Of a stretch of 64,000 nucleotides of DNA, positions 1 through 8,986 are shown one piece after another. A model generated the notes under the pieces. That model had not been told where the DNA came from and searched no databases. It saw only the letters and a list, made by a program, of their open reading frames with translations. The position numbers and the translations under genes are program-made. Numbering within the stretch: the stretch's first letter is position 1; each line of letters opens with the position of its first letter. The stretch covers positions 1 to 64,000 of the forward strand of contig JBNLCM010000182.1 in assembly GCA_050303815.1 (NCBI GenBank), given 5' to 3'. Source of the stretch: Cognatazoarcus sp050303815. GTDB taxonomy: Bacteria > Pseudomonadota > Gammaproteobacteria > Burkholderiales > Rhodocyclaceae.

Positions 1-168
1 CGAAGCCGAGTCCGAAGCCGAGTCCGAAGCCGAGTCCGAAGCCGAGTCCGAAGCCGAGTCCGAAGCCGAGTCCGAAGCCGAGTCCGAAGCCGAGTCCGAA
101 GCCGAGTCCGAAGCCGAGCCCGAAGCCGAGCCCGAAGCCGAGCCCGAAGCCGAGCCCGAAGCCGCAGG
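1..168 (+). repeat. 12-bp tandem repeat inside the DUF3426 gene
   Basis: Thirteen head-to-tail copies of a 12-bp unit (cgaagccgagtc, the last four ending in cc) run from the window edge to about position 156, followed by one degraded copy. The unit is a multiple of three, so it encodes Glu-Ala-Glu-Ser and then Glu-Ala-Glu-Pro repeats in the linker of the DUF3426 protein. The array continues beyond the left edge, so its true length is unknown. Near-perfect copies suggest recent slippage and length variation. Confidence 0.95.
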
Positions 169-1033
169 CTTCAGCATGGACTTCTACCTCCCCGACGACG
201 CACCGCCCACGGAGGCCCCCATGCAGCGCTGGGGCGAACCCGCGGTTGACGCATCCGACGCGCCCGACACGGCGCTGGTGGCAGCGACCGACGGCGGGGA
301 GCGTCCTGTCGCGGACGACATCGACTGGGCGACGCCCGAGCCAGAGGCGGACCCGCCCGGTCCCGCCGAGGACGAATCCGTCCGGTTGCCAGAGACCGAG
401 ACGCCGGCACCCGATACCGAGACGCCTGCGGACGCGACCACGCCCACCCTGCTACCCCGGGTGCGGGACACCGCAGGTGACGACACGGATGGCCTGCTCG
501 TCGATGCGGACCGGCCCCAGGACGACCCGTTCCCGCTCCGCGACGAACCCGCGGCGACCCGCCGGAGTGGCTGGTGGGGCGTCGGGATTGGCACGCTGAG
601 CATGCTGCTGCTGGCACAGTCCGCGATCCAGTTCCGCCATTCGATCATCCAGGTGCTGCCGGAGACGCAGCCCTTCTATACCCGCCTCTGCGAGCAGCTT
701 GGCTGCGACCTGCCCCTGCCGCGCGAGGCCGGTTTCATCGCAATCGAAACGTCGGACCTGCGGCCCGAGCCGGAGCGGCCCGGCACCTTCCGCCTCGAAG
801 CCCTCATCGAGAACCGGGCCCCGTTCCGCCAGCAGGTCCCGCATCTGGAACTGACGTTGACCGACGCGCGAGACCGTGCGGTGGCACGCAAGGTCCTGGC
901 ACCGGCCGAGTGGCTGCCGCAGGGCGCCGACAGCGAGGGCTTCGCGCCCAATGGCCGGATCGATGCGGATGTCCCGTTTTCGGTGAGCGACATCGAGCCG
1001 GTCGGCTATCGGGTCTACGCGTTCTATCCGTGA
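2..1033 (+). CDS. DUF3426 membrane protein, 3' part
   Basis: The reading frame enters from the left edge and is open through the 12-bp repeats, so the Met codon at 176 is internal rather than the start. The protein has an acidic Glu/Ala/Ser/Pro repeat linker, a long Pro/Asp/Glu-rich spacer, one membrane segment (WWGVGIGTLSMLLLAQSAIQ) and a C-terminal DUF3426 domain ending in the typical YRVYAFYP. Family members usually begin with a zinc-ribbon (MJ0042-type) domain, which would lie outside the window. In betaproteobacteria this family commonly sits near prmA and a PfkB kinase; the kinase is present here, convergent, 51 bp away. The function is unknown; an envelope or regulatory anchor role is a guess. 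Confidence 0.85.
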   Translation, partial: EAESEAESEAESEAESEAESEAESEAESEAESEAESEAEPEAEPEAEPEAEPEAAGFSMDFYLPDDAPPTEAPMQRWGEPAVDASDAPDTALVAATDGGERPVADDIDWATPEPEADPPGPAEDESVRLPETETPAPDTETPADATTPTLLPRVRDTAGDDTDGLLVDADRPQDDPFPLRDEPAATRRSGWWGVGIGTLSMLLLAQSAIQFRHSIIQVLPETQPFYTRLCEQLGCDLPLPREAGFIAIETSDLRPEPERPGTFRLEALIENRAPFRQQVPHLELTLTDARDRAVARKVLAPAEWLPQGADSEGFAPNGRIDADVPFSVSDIEPVGYRVYAFYP

Positions 1034-1083
1034 CCGGCCCGCCCGGCCTCGCGGGTCCGGGCCGGTGGGCCGTAGCGCGGGAC

Positions 1084-2019
1084 CTACCAGGGTGCCTCGC
1101 CAAAGGCGGTGGCGTAGCGCGCGGCTATGTCAGCGCGACTGGGCGCATGGTTCTGCCCGCCCCGATGGGCGATCTTGATCGACCCCATGACCGAGGCCAG
1201 CCGGGCCGCCTTGTCGATGGACATGCCTGCGGCAATGCCATGAAGCAGGCCGCCGCGATAGGCATCGCCACATCCGGTTGGATCGACGATCGCGTCGGCG
1301 GTGACGCAGGGTATGTGAATCGCCTCGCCCGCCGCATGGACCTCCGAGCCCTCGCCGCCGCGGGTCACGATCAGCGCCTCGACGCGGCGCGCCATGTCGG
1401 CAATGCCCAGGCCGGTCTTCTCGGACAGCATGCGCGCCTCGTAGTCGTTGACCGAGCAGTAGCTTGCCAGCTCGAGGCAGTCGAGCAATTCCGCGCCGGA
1501 GAACATCGGCAGGCCCTGCCCCGGATCGAAGACGAAGGGAATTCCGGCTTCGGCAAACTCACGGCAGTGGGCGAGCATGCCATCGCGCCCATCGGGGGCC
1601 ACGATGCCCAGTTCGATGCCCTCGGCGTCTGCGACCCGATTCCGGTGCGACTCGCTCATCGCACCCGGGTGGAAGGCGGTGATCTGGTTGTCGTCAAGAT
1701 CGGTCGTGATGAAGGCCTGCGCCGTGAAGCTGCTGGCGATCTCGCGCACGTGCTGCCGACTCAGGCCCAGGCTGTCGAGCCGGGACAGGTAGGGCCCCGC
1801 GTCCTCTCCCACGGTCGCCATGATCCGCGCGTCGGCCCCGAGGAGGGACAGGTTGTAGGCGATATTGCCGGCACAACCACCAAACTCGCGCCGCATGTCC
1901 GGCACCAGGAAGGCCACGTTCAGGATGTGGATCTGCTCTGGCAGGATGTGATTGCGGAAGCGGTCTCCGAAGACCATGATCGTGTCGAAGGCGAGCGAAC
2001 CGCAGACGAGAATGGGCAT
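1084..2019 (-). CDS. PfkB-family carbohydrate/nucleoside kinase
   Basis: This 311-residue protein has the ribokinase/adenosine-kinase layout: an N-terminal strand with GSLAFDTIM, the substrate-side GGCAGNIAYNLSLLG motif, and the C-terminal signature DPTGCGDAYRGG, whose Asp is the catalytic base and whose Gly-rich turn forms the anion hole. It should phosphorylate a sugar or nucleoside hydroxyl with ATP in the cytosol. The NxxGG-type region resembles the bacterial adenosine-kinase-like subgroup often annotated simply as carbohydrate kinase. The substrate cannot be read from sequence. It is transcribed convergently with the DUF3426 gene and divergently from sixA, whose start is 141 bp away. Confidence 0.85.
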   Translation of the reverse strand: MPILVCGSLAFDTIMVFGDRFRNHILPEQIHILNVAFLVPDMRREFGGCAGNIAYNLSLLGADARIMATVGEDAGPYLSRLDSLGLSRQHVREIASSFTAQAFITTDLDDNQITAFHPGAMSESHRNRVADAEGIELGIVAPDGRDGMLAHCREFAEAGIPFVFDPGQGLPMFSGAELLDCLELASYCSVNDYEARMLSEKTGLGIADMARRVEALIVTRGGEGSEVHAAGEAIHIPCVTADAIVDPTGCGDAYRGGLLHGIAAGMSIDKAARLASVMGSIKIAHRGGQNHAPSRADIAARYATAFGEAPW

Positions 2020-2160
2020 GAGTGTTCCGTGTCGAGAAAAGCGACCATTATAGGCATCGGCGGCATGCTGCCTCCCGGTCGGGCGTCTCCCGCGCGGCCG
2101 TCATCTGGCAGCAATGCCAGGCTGCGATGATCCTGCCCTTTTTCCCTGCGGAGGAATCCG

Positions 2161-2613
2161 ATGGACCTGATCCTGTGGCGCCATGCCGAAGCCATCGACG
2201 GCACGCCTGATTTCGACCGGCCACTGAGCGAACGCGGCCGGCAACAGGCACGACGGATGGCCAAATGGCTTGATGTCCAGCGGCCCCGCCGGCTTCGAGT
2301 GATCGCCAGCCCCACCGTCCGCACGCGCATGACCGCCGAAGCCTTCACCGCCGACTTCACGGTGGACAACCGGTTGGCGACCGACGCCGGCGTCGCCGAT
2401 GTTCTGTCTGCCGCAGGCTGGCCGGACGAATCCGGCGCCGTGCTGGTGGTCGGCCACCAGCCCACGCTCGGCCGGGTCGCCTCGCTCCTGCTGTCGGGCA
2501 GCGAGGCCGACTGGACCGTCAAGAAGGGCGCCATCTGGTGGTTCTCCAACCGGGTCCGCCACGGCGAGACACAGACCGTGCTGCGTGCCGCCGTGCCCTC
2601 CGAACTGACCTGA
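2161..2613 (+). CDS. sixA: Phosphohistidine phosphatase SixA
   Basis: A 150-residue histidine-phosphatase-superfamily protein. The catalytic RHA motif is at residues 7-9, with His8 as the expected phosphohistidine nucleophile, and the second catalytic His is in VVGHQPTLG at about residue 99. The length matches SixA, a small stand-alone phosphatase that removes phosphate from phospho-His proteins (E. coli SixA acts on PtsN-system HPr/NPr proteins). A good ribosome-binding site, GGAGGA, lies 5-10 bp before the ATG. The following CBS gene is 158 bp downstream and probably has its own signals. Confidence 0.85.
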   Translation: MDLILWRHAEAIDGTPDFDRPLSERGRQQARRMAKWLDVQRPRRLRVIASPTVRTRMTAEAFTADFTVDNRLATDAGVADVLSAAGWPDESGAVLVVGHQPTLGRVASLLLSGSEADWTVKKGAIWWFSNRVRHGETQTVLRAAVPSELT

Positions 2614-2771
2614 TTCGCGGCCGGGGCGTACGTTCCATACGCTGGCGGCTGGAAACTCGAGCGCACTATGATCCACTTGTTGGGTCCAAGGATGGGACCC
2701 GACAGCGCCGGGAAGACTGAGGGGACGACCCGGCCGCGTCAGGCAGAGAACAACACCCAGGAGAGGAGACC

Positions 2772-3206
2772 ATGCCGAATCGCCCTATTTCCGAGATCAT
2801 TCGCAGTCAATCGATCGTCACGGCCGAGCCAGGCGAATCCGTCCAGCGCGCCGCCGAGCGCATGCGCGCCCAGCGCATCGGCGCGCTGATGGTGGTCGAT
2901 GACGGCCAGTTGGTCGGCATATTCACGGAGCGCGATGCGCTGTACCGCGTCATTGCCGACGGCGCCGACGCCAGTGCCGTAACCGTCGCCGATGTCATGA
3001 CGCGGGATCCGCAGACGATCGGCGTGGACAAGCCGTTCCGCAACGCGCTGCACCTGATGTTCGAGAACGGCTATCGACACGTCCCCGTCGTGGACGGCAA
3101 GCGGCCGGTCGGCATGGTGTCGGCGCGGGACGCGCTGGGACTGGACATGCTCGAGTTCGAGTCGGACCTCCAGATGCGCGAGAACATCACCGAGATTCTC
3201 GGCTAG
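2772..3206 (+). CDS. Tandem CBS-domain protein
   Basis: The 144-residue protein consists almost entirely of two CBS motifs (about residues 8-62 and 73-128), for example VVDDGQLVGIFTERDALYRV and VVDGKRPVGMVSARDALG. Stand-alone CBS pairs bind adenine nucleotides and act as energy-status modules for partner proteins; no effector domain is attached. The start is supported by a strong purine-rich site (ggagaggagacc) directly before the ATG. Upstream at about 2679-2698 is an imperfect inverted repeat of GGGTCC/GGACCC that could be regulatory. The partner is not evident from context. Confidence 0.85.
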   Translation: MPNRPISEIIRSQSIVTAEPGESVQRAAERMRAQRIGALMVVDDGQLVGIFTERDALYRVIADGADASAVTVADVMTRDPQTIGVDKPFRNALHLMFENGYRHVPVVDGKRPVGMVSARDALGLDMLEFESDLQMRENITEILG

Positions 3207-3332
3207 CGCAGCGGTGCCTTGCCCGGCGCCCGACCGGACCCTGCCGGGTCGGGCGTCCCGGCCGGGCGCCCGGTTCGCGGGTTCCATCCGGCGGGTGTAT
3301 CCTTGCGCCGGCCGGAATCCCACGTCGAACCG

Positions 3333-3698
3333 ATGCGAAAGCTATCCCCTGCCCTCCTGCTGGCGACTTGCCTGATCCCTGCCCTCGCGATGGCGGAAGG
3401 TCCGCCGCTCGGCCGATATCGCTGCTACGCGCCGCCGACCTATGTGGTCACGGCGTGGTTCGACATCGTCGAGCCCGGGCGCTACCTCCATCAGGGCCAG
3501 ACTCCCGGACGCTTCCAGTTCGATCCCGACCAGGGCACGGTAAGCTGGCAGGATGGGGAATTTGCGGCGGACTACTCGGGCGGGCGTTTCCATACCCCCT
3601 CGGATACGGCGCCGACGGGCATGCGCTACGCCATCATCCTCGAACCGCGCCCCGGGCGCGATGCGCCCGCGAGCGAGTGCCTGCTGACCACCCACTGA
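3333..3698 (+). CDS. Small exported hypothetical protein
   Basis: I chose the Met at 3333 rather than an upstream in-frame Met at 3219 because the protein then begins with a clear Sec signal peptide: MRKL, a hydrophobic core and an Ala-Met-Ala cleavage site. The mature part is about 100 residues with two cysteines (GRYRCYAPP near its start and SECLL near the C-terminus) that could form a disulfide in the periplasm. I recognise no family. It lies between the CBS gene and a convergent diguanylate cyclase gene 37 bp away and has no obvious operon partner. Confidence 0.6.
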   Translation: MRKLSPALLLATCLIPALAMAEGPPLGRYRCYAPPTYVVTAWFDIVEPGRYLHQGQTPGRFQFDPDQGTVSWQDGEFAADYSGGRFHTPSDTAPTGMRYAIILEPRPGRDAPASECLLTTH

Positions 3699-3735
3699 TG
3701 CCCCTGGCGGCGCGCGCCCAGGCGGGCTCCGCGGT

Positions 3736-5520
3736 TCAGGTCCCGCGGCCGCGAATGGCCTCGACCCGCTCCGTCTCGCCGCGTGCGGCGAACTTGCGGG
3801 TGTACATTTCGCGGTCAGCCTGGCGCAGGAGGTCTTCGGCCGAGTGGCCATGCTGGGGATAGAGCGCGAGACCCACCGCACCGCCGAAGCCGATGCGTGA
3901 CAGGGCCTTCTCTTCGCCCGCCACGTAGGGCCTCGACAGCGCCACCTCGATCTCGGCCCGAACCCGCATCGCCTCATCTGCCGAGTTGACGGAATCCAGC
4001 AGGACGACGAACTCGTCGCCGGCATAGCGCGCCACGAGGTCCGCGACCCGCACCTTCGACGCGATGCGCTGTCCGACCTCGACAAGCACCTTGTCGCCCA
4101 CGTCGTGCCCCAGGGCGTCGTTCACCTGCTTGAACCGGTTGAGGTCCACAAACAGGACCCCAAAGCCATCGCCCTTGCGCTCGCTGCCCTGGCGCAGCTG
4201 GATGCGCCGCTCCAGTTCGCGGACGAAGGCCTCCCGGTTGGCCAGACCGGTCAGGCGATCGGTCCGCAGGTGCCGTTGCATCACCTCGAAGCTCCGCGCC
4301 AGTTCGCCGATCTCGTCCTGGCGCTCGATCCCCAGCGGGCCCGGCGTCTCTCCGTCGCCAAAGCGCTGGGCCGCATCGGCCAGCCTGGCCAGATCCCGCG
4401 CCACCCACTTCATGACCCGGATGCCGATCCACAGCGCGAGCGCTGCGGCGACGATACCCGCCAGGGCCACGGCCAGCAGGTTGTCGCTGACACCATGCAT
4501 GAAGTCACTGCGGGGGACAGCGACCACGGTGACCCATTCGAGCCCTGCATCGTCCTTGATCCGGTCGAAGGCGATGTAGACCGCCTCGTCGATCGGCCCC
4601 TGAAGCGTCCGCGCCACCGGGCCCGACAGGTTGCCGCCCATCGCCGACATGGCCTCATTGACTGCTTCGTAAGCGCGCCGGATCAGCGGGTTGCCGCTCT
4701 CCATGGCATTGACCCGGGTCGATGTGCCGTCGGGCAGGCGGAGCACGTTGGGGCTCGACGAGGAGGCGATCAGGGCGCCGCCGGGCTCGACGATGAACGC
4801 CAGCCCGTTCTCCGAGATATCCAGCCGGCCGACGAAGGAGTTCAGATCGTTGAGCGAGACATCGGTGGCCACGACGCCGGCAAAGGCGCCGTTCGTGTCA
4901 AGCACCCGGCGCGCCCGGGTGGCGACCAGCTCGGAGGTGCTGAAGTCGATATAGACCGACGTCCAGGTATGTCTGCTCGCCGACCGTCCGGCCTCGTACC
5001 AAGGGCGCTTCCGCGGATCGTAGACACGCTTCTCGCGCGAGCTGAAGTCCAGGTAGCCGTCGATGCCATGGAAGCGGAAGATCGTCCGTGTTTCGCCCTC
5101 GAACTGCTTGAATCTGAGCTCGGCATCTTCCTCCGAGTGACGGTAGAGCCCGATGAACTGCCCCTGCTCGTTGCCGAAGTACACGTAGTTGTTCGGGTCC
5201 CGGTGCAGGGATGTCGCGATCCAGAACCGCGTCCGCAACTCGTCGAGCTCGGACACGAGAGAAGTCGGCGCGGACATGCCCTCGGGAAAGGCCGCCTCTA
5301 GGACTGCCCCCGAACCAACGATGTGCCGGTCGACGGCCTGCCCGATGCGCCCCACGATCTCCCGCAGGTGGTTGGCGGACACGGCATCGACCGCCCGAGC
5401 GCCGGCCAGGTAGGAAAGCGAGCCGAGCGTCGCCGTCAGCAACAGGACCAGCGCGACGTAAGGCGCGGTAAGGACCTGGCGCAGCGAGAACCGGGAAGCG
5501 AGTCGGCTGAGTTGCCCCAT
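3736..5520 (-). CDS. Membrane diguanylate cyclase (dCache-GGDEF)
   Basis: This is a sensor diguanylate cyclase that makes c-di-GMP. It has an N-terminal membrane helix (APYVALVLLLTATLGSLSYL), a large periplasmic sensor of dCache type, a second helix near 370, a HAMP-like linker and a C-terminal GGDEF domain. The active-site motif is RYAGDEF (AGDEF variant, compatible with activity), and a product-inhibition I-site RVAD sits five residues before it, as in feedback-controlled cyclases. I chose the Met at 5520 because it immediately precedes the first helix; in-frame Met codons at 5547 and 5628 are alternatives and neither has a strong ribosome site. It is monocistronic. The ligand is unknown. 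Confidence 0.88.
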   Translation of the reverse strand: MGQLSRLASRFSLRQVLTAPYVALVLLLTATLGSLSYLAGARAVDAVSANHLREIVGRIGQAVDRHIVGSGAVLEAAFPEGMSAPTSLVSELDELRTRFWIATSLHRDPNNYVYFGNEQGQFIGLYRHSEEDAELRFKQFEGETRTIFRFHGIDGYLDFSSREKRVYDPRKRPWYEAGRSASRHTWTSVYIDFSTSELVATRARRVLDTNGAFAGVVATDVSLNDLNSFVGRLDISENGLAFIVEPGGALIASSSSPNVLRLPDGTSTRVNAMESGNPLIRRAYEAVNEAMSAMGGNLSGPVARTLQGPIDEAVYIAFDRIKDDAGLEWVTVVAVPRSDFMHGVSDNLLAVALAGIVAAALALWIGIRVMKWVARDLARLADAAQRFGDGETPGPLGIERQDEIGELARSFEVMQRHLRTDRLTGLANREAFVRELERRIQLRQGSERKGDGFGVLFVDLNRFKQVNDALGHDVGDKVLVEVGQRIASKVRVADLVARYAGDEFVVLLDSVNSADEAMRVRAEIEVALSRPYVAGEEKALSRIGFGGAVGLALYPQHGHSAEDLLRQADREMYTRKFAARGETERVEAIRGRGT

Positions 5521-5745
5521 GAGGTGAAATACCGTCGAAAATGCCATGCCGATGGGTCGGTCTGTCCCGCCTGCGGGACAGCAGCCACGCGCCCCGGACG
5601 AGCGGTCACGATCCGGGGACGGCGACATTCCATTGATACCAGCCGGGATTCTACCCGTGCGGCGGACATCTGCCTAAGGGGAGCGGAACGCGCACGGCTC
5701 TTGCTGGGGCATATCGCCCCCCCAACAGAAGACAAGGCAACGGAG

Positions 5746-6045
5746 ATGGAGATGATCGACGAACAACCCGAAGGCCACCGGGGCACGCTCCCGCTGGCGA
5801 TGACCCCCTTGCTGGGCCTGCTCGAACTCCAGCAGGACATGGTGAGGATGCACCTCGAGGCGGCCACCGAGGTATCCCGCCGCTCGCTCCACCTGATCGA
5901 ATCCCAGCCCCCTGCAAGCCTGCCCGAAGCGCCGATGCAGGTCATGAGCTTTTTCAGCGACTGCATGAAGCTGTCGCTGTCGCCGCTGATGCTGATGGCC
6001 TCCGGCGGACTCGCGCGCTTCCCCCTGTCCCCCGGGCCGGACTGA
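5746..6045 (+). CDS. Small hypothetical protein upstream of nasA
   Basis: A 99-residue protein with an acidic N-terminus, an amphipathic central stretch (LLELQQDMVRMHLEAATE) and a hydrophobic Met/Leu-rich end. The amphipathic helix around LELQQDMV is faintly reminiscent of phasins or other granule/membrane-surface proteins, but the similarity is too weak for a call. Two in-frame start codons compete: ATG 5746, and ATG 5752, which has GGAG six bases before it and may be the true start. The gene lies just before the NtrC-like sites and sigma-54 promoter of nasA and is not obviously part of that unit. Confidence 0.5.
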   Translation: MEMIDEQPEGHRGTLPLAMTPLLGLLELQQDMVRMHLEAATEVSRRSLHLIESQPPASLPEAPMQVMSFFSDCMKLSLSPLMLMASGGLARFPLSPGPD

Positions 6046-6056
6046 GGGCCGGCAGC

Positions 6057-6091
6057 GCCCCATCGTGGCGCGCAACGCACCGCCGTGGTGC
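6057..6091. promoter_or_regulatory. Paired NtrC-like binding sites of nasA
   Basis: Positions 6077-6091 read GCACC-GCCGT-GGTGC, an exact match to the NtrC half-site pattern GCACC-N5-GGTGC. A second, weaker copy, GCCCC-ATCGT-GGCGC at 6057-6071, matches at 8 of 10 arm positions. The two start 20 bp apart, about two helical turns, as expected for cooperative NtrC dimers. They lie about 80-125 bp upstream of the predicted sigma-54 start at about 6182. Confidence 0.75.
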
Positions 6092-6155
6092 GCTGCGTGG
6101 GGATTCGTACGCGCCAAACGCCTGCCCTGTCCGGTCTCGGGCGCCGGGTGCCCTT

Positions 6156-6171
6156 TGGCATGTGGCTTGCT
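6156..6171 (+). promoter_or_regulatory. Sigma-54 promoter of nasA
   Basis: TGGCATG-N4-TTGCT: the -24 GG is at 6157-6158 and the -12 GC at 6169-6170, separated by exactly ten bases. It is a near-perfect consensus. Transcription would start at about 6182, leaving an 18-nt leader before the nasA ATG at 6200, too short for the attenuator hairpins seen at nirB and nrtA. Confidence 0.8.
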
Positions 6172-6199
6172 CAGACGTCCGTCACAACGGAGTCCATGA

Positions 6200-8923
6200 A
6201 TGCCTGAGACAAGATCCACCTGCTGTTATTGCGGCGTCGGTTGCGGCGTCATCATCGAACACGAGGAAGGCCGCATCACCGGCGTTCGAGGCGACCCGGA
6301 CCACCCGGCCAACTTCGGTCGCTTGTGCACGAAGGGCTCGACCCTGCACCTGAGCGCGGCGCCGGAAACCCACGTCGCCCGTGCCACCCATCCGGAACTG
6401 CGCCAGACCCGATCCGAGCCGCGCGGGCGGGTGGCCTGGTCGACGGCCCTCGACCACGCCGCACGCCGTTTTGCCGACATCATCCGCGCCCATGGCCCCG
6501 ATGCCGTGGCCTTCTACGGCGCGGGCCAGTGGCTGACCGAGGACTACTACGTCTTCAACAAGCTGGCCAAGGGCTTGATCGGCACGAACAACATCGACAC
6601 CAACTCGCGCCTGTGCATGTCGAGCGCGGTCACGGGCTACAAGATGACCCTGGGCGCCGACGCGCCGCCAGCCTGCTACGACGACATCGACCACACCGGC
6701 TGCCTGTTCATCGCCGGGAGCAATACCGCCTACGCGCACCCCATCGTCTTCCGTCGCATCGAGGATGCCCGCCAGGCGAACCCCGCAATGAAGCTGGTGG
6801 TGGTCGACCCGCGACGGACCGATACCGCCGAGGCCGCCGACCTGCATCTGCCGATCCTGCCCGGGTCCGACATCGCCCTCTACAACGCGATGCTGCACCT
6901 CATGCTCTGGGAGGGGTGGGTCGACCGCGACTACATCGACGCCCACACGGACGGCTTCGACGCGATCAAGCGCGTCGTGCGCGAGTACACCCCGGCCATG
7001 GCGGCCACGATCTGCGGCGTGCCGAAAAAGGACATCGAACGGGCCGCCGAGTGGTTCGCCACCTCGCCCGCGACCTTGTCCCTCTACTGCCAGGGGCTCA
7101 ACCAGTACCACTTCGGCAGTCACAACAACGCGGCCCTGATCAACCTGCACCTCGCCACGGCCCAGATCGGCCGTTCCGGGGCGGGCCCCCTGTCCCTGAC
7201 GGGGCAGCCCAATGCCATGGGCGGACGCGAAGTGGGCGGGCTCGCCAACCTGCTGTCGGCCCACCGCGATCTGGCGAAGGAAGAGGACCGCGCCGCGGTT
7301 GCCGCACTGTGGGGCATCGATTCGGTGCCTGCGCAGCCCGGCCACAGTGCCGTCGACCTCTTCCGCGCCCTCGACGCGGGCGAGGTCAAGGCAGTATGGA
7401 TCGCCTGCACCAACCCGGCCCAGTCGATGCCCGACCAGGCGCTGGTCCAAGGGGCCCTGGAGAAGGCCGAGTTCGTTGTCGTCCAGGAAGCCTTCGCCGG
7501 CACCGAGACCTGTCGCTTCGCCGACCTGCTGCTGCCGGCCAGCACCTGGGGCGAGAAGGACGGGACAGTCACCAACTCGGAGCGACGGATCACGCGCGTC
7601 CGCGCCGCGGTCGCGCCGCCGGGAGAAGCCCGCGCCGACTGGGAGATTGGCGTGGATTTCGCGCGCCGGCTGGGCGCCGCCCTCGGCGATCCCGATCGTG
7701 CCCGGCGCCTGTTCCCCTACGAGACGCCCGAGGCGATCTGGAACGAGCACCGGGAATCCACGCGCGGGCGCGACCTGGACATTACGGCCCTCAGCTACCG
7801 CCGCCTGGAAAGCGAGGGGCCGACCCAGTGGCCCTGCACCGAAGCCGATCCGGCCGGGCGCGCGCGCCTTTACGCCGACGGTCGCTTCGAGACACCATCG
7901 GGCAGGGCCCGCTTCGTAGTCTGCGAGCACCAGGTCACGGCCGAGTCGCCCAGCAGCCGCTACCCGCTCCACCTGATGACCGGCCGGCTGCGGGATCAAT
8001 GGCACGGCATGAGCCGCACCGGCAATGTCGCCCGTCTCTATAGCCATGAGCCGGAGCCGATGCTGCACATGCATCCGGACGACCTGTCCCGTCGGGGCCT
8101 GGAGGACGGCGATCTGGTACGCATCCGCTCCAAGCGCGGCAGCGCGGCGCTGAAGGTGCTGGCCACGACGACCGTCCGCCCGGGTCAATGCTTCGCGCCG
8201 ATGCACTGGGGATCGAACGCGATGGGCGGTCTTGGCATCAACGCCCTGACCAGTGGCACCTACGACCCGTATTCCAAGCAACCCGAGCTCAAGCACGCCG
8301 CCATCCAGGTCGAGCGGCTGGCCGCGGGGCCGACCCTCGTGGCGCTCCGGCGCACTGGCGCGGGCGACAGCGAAGCCCTCGCGGCAATGAACCGCCTGCG
8401 TCCGCTGCTCGATGGACTGGGCTACGCCAGCCTGACGCTGGCGGGACGGGAGAACCCGGTGATCGTCCTGAAGCTGCACGACGAAGCCATTTCCGAGGCG
8501 CTGGTGGCCGCGGTCGACGCAGCCCTCGGCCTGGACAAGCCCGCACAGGTCCTGAGCTACCAGGACAGCCGGCGAGGGATCGCCAAGCGGGCCCTGATGG
8601 CCGGCGACACAGTCGCCGCCGTCCGGCTCGCGGGCGAAACCCGCGCTGCGGAATGGCTGGCCGATGTCATCGTCTCCGGCCAGCCGGCCAGCGAGCTGCG
8701 CCCCTGGCTGTTCGCCCCTCTGACCCAGCCGCCGAGCGGCCAGACGGCCCGGGGCAAGGTCATCTGCAACTGTTTCGATGTGTCGGAAGCCGAGATCCAG
8801 CAGGCGCTGGCAGGCGGGGAGTCGCTCGAGGCGCTGCAGGAGCGGACCTGCTGCGGGACGAACTGTGGTTCGTGCCTGCCCGAATTGAAGCGCCTGGCGT
8901 CGACGACTCCCCGCCCAGCCTGA
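6200..8923 (+). CDS. nasA: Assimilatory nitrate reductase, catalytic subunit
   Basis: A 907-residue molybdopterin enzyme that reduces nitrate to nitrite in the cytoplasm for assimilation. The N-terminal [4Fe-4S] site is C8-x2-C11-x3-C15 plus a distal Cys in GRLCTKG. The Mo-bis-MGD core follows (GAGQWLTEDYY, NIDTNSRLCMSSAV), then the dinucleotide-binding domain around 590-700. A C-terminal BFD-like [2Fe-2S] domain (CNCFDVSE ... CCGTNCGSC) is present, as in Klebsiella NasA-type enzymes that take electrons from a separate reductase. No signal peptide is present, which separates it from periplasmic NapA. The start is supported by GGAG seven bases upstream. A putative metallopeptidase gene follows, with nirB after that. 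Confidence 0.93.
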   Translation: MPETRSTCCYCGVGCGVIIEHEEGRITGVRGDPDHPANFGRLCTKGSTLHLSAAPETHVARATHPELRQTRSEPRGRVAWSTALDHAARRFADIIRAHGPDAVAFYGAGQWLTEDYYVFNKLAKGLIGTNNIDTNSRLCMSSAVTGYKMTLGADAPPACYDDIDHTGCLFIAGSNTAYAHPIVFRRIEDARQANPAMKLVVVDPRRTDTAEAADLHLPILPGSDIALYNAMLHLMLWEGWVDRDYIDAHTDGFDAIKRVVREYTPAMAATICGVPKKDIERAAEWFATSPATLSLYCQGLNQYHFGSHNNAALINLHLATAQIGRSGAGPLSLTGQPNAMGGREVGGLANLLSAHRDLAKEEDRAAVAALWGIDSVPAQPGHSAVDLFRALDAGEVKAVWIACTNPAQSMPDQALVQGALEKAEFVVVQEAFAGTETCRFADLLLPASTWGEKDGTVTNSERRITRVRAAVAPPGEARADWEIGVDFARRLGAALGDPDRARRLFPYETPEAIWNEHRESTRGRDLDITALSYRRLESEGPTQWPCTEADPAGRARLYADGRFETPSGRARFVVCEHQVTAESPSSRYPLHLMTGRLRDQWHGMSRTGNVARLYSHEPEPMLHMHPDDLSRRGLEDGDLVRIRSKRGSAALKVLATTTVRPGQCFAPMHWGSNAMGGLGINALTSGTYDPYSKQPELKHAAIQVERLAAGPTLVALRRTGAGDSEALAAMNRLRPLLDGLGYASLTLAGRENPVIVLKLHDEAISEALVAAVDAALGLDKPAQVLSYQDSRRGIAKRALMAGDTVAAVRLAGETRAAEWLADVIVSGQPASELRPWLFAPLTQPPSGQTARGKVICNCFDVSEAEIQQALAGGESLEALQERTCCGTNCGSCLPELKRLASTTPRPA

Positions 8924-8954
8924 TCGCGAATGCCGAGGCGACCGTCCGGCCGCC

Positions 8955-8986
8955 TTGACGCCCGCCCGCCATCCCATTTCAATGGG
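8955..8986 (+). promoter_or_regulatory. Possible sigma-70 promoter with palindrome before the 9013 gene
   Basis: TTGACG (8955-8960), 17 bp, then TTCAAT (8978-8983) is an acceptable sigma-70 promoter. The -10 element is embedded in a palindrome, CCCATT-TC-AATGGG (8973-8986), which could be an operator. It suggests the 9013 gene is transcribed independently of nasA. Confidence 0.3.

Noticed and set aside
1..168. Possible CRISPR array
   Set aside because: Units are 12 bp with no spacers and are translated in frame; this is a coding tandem repeat.
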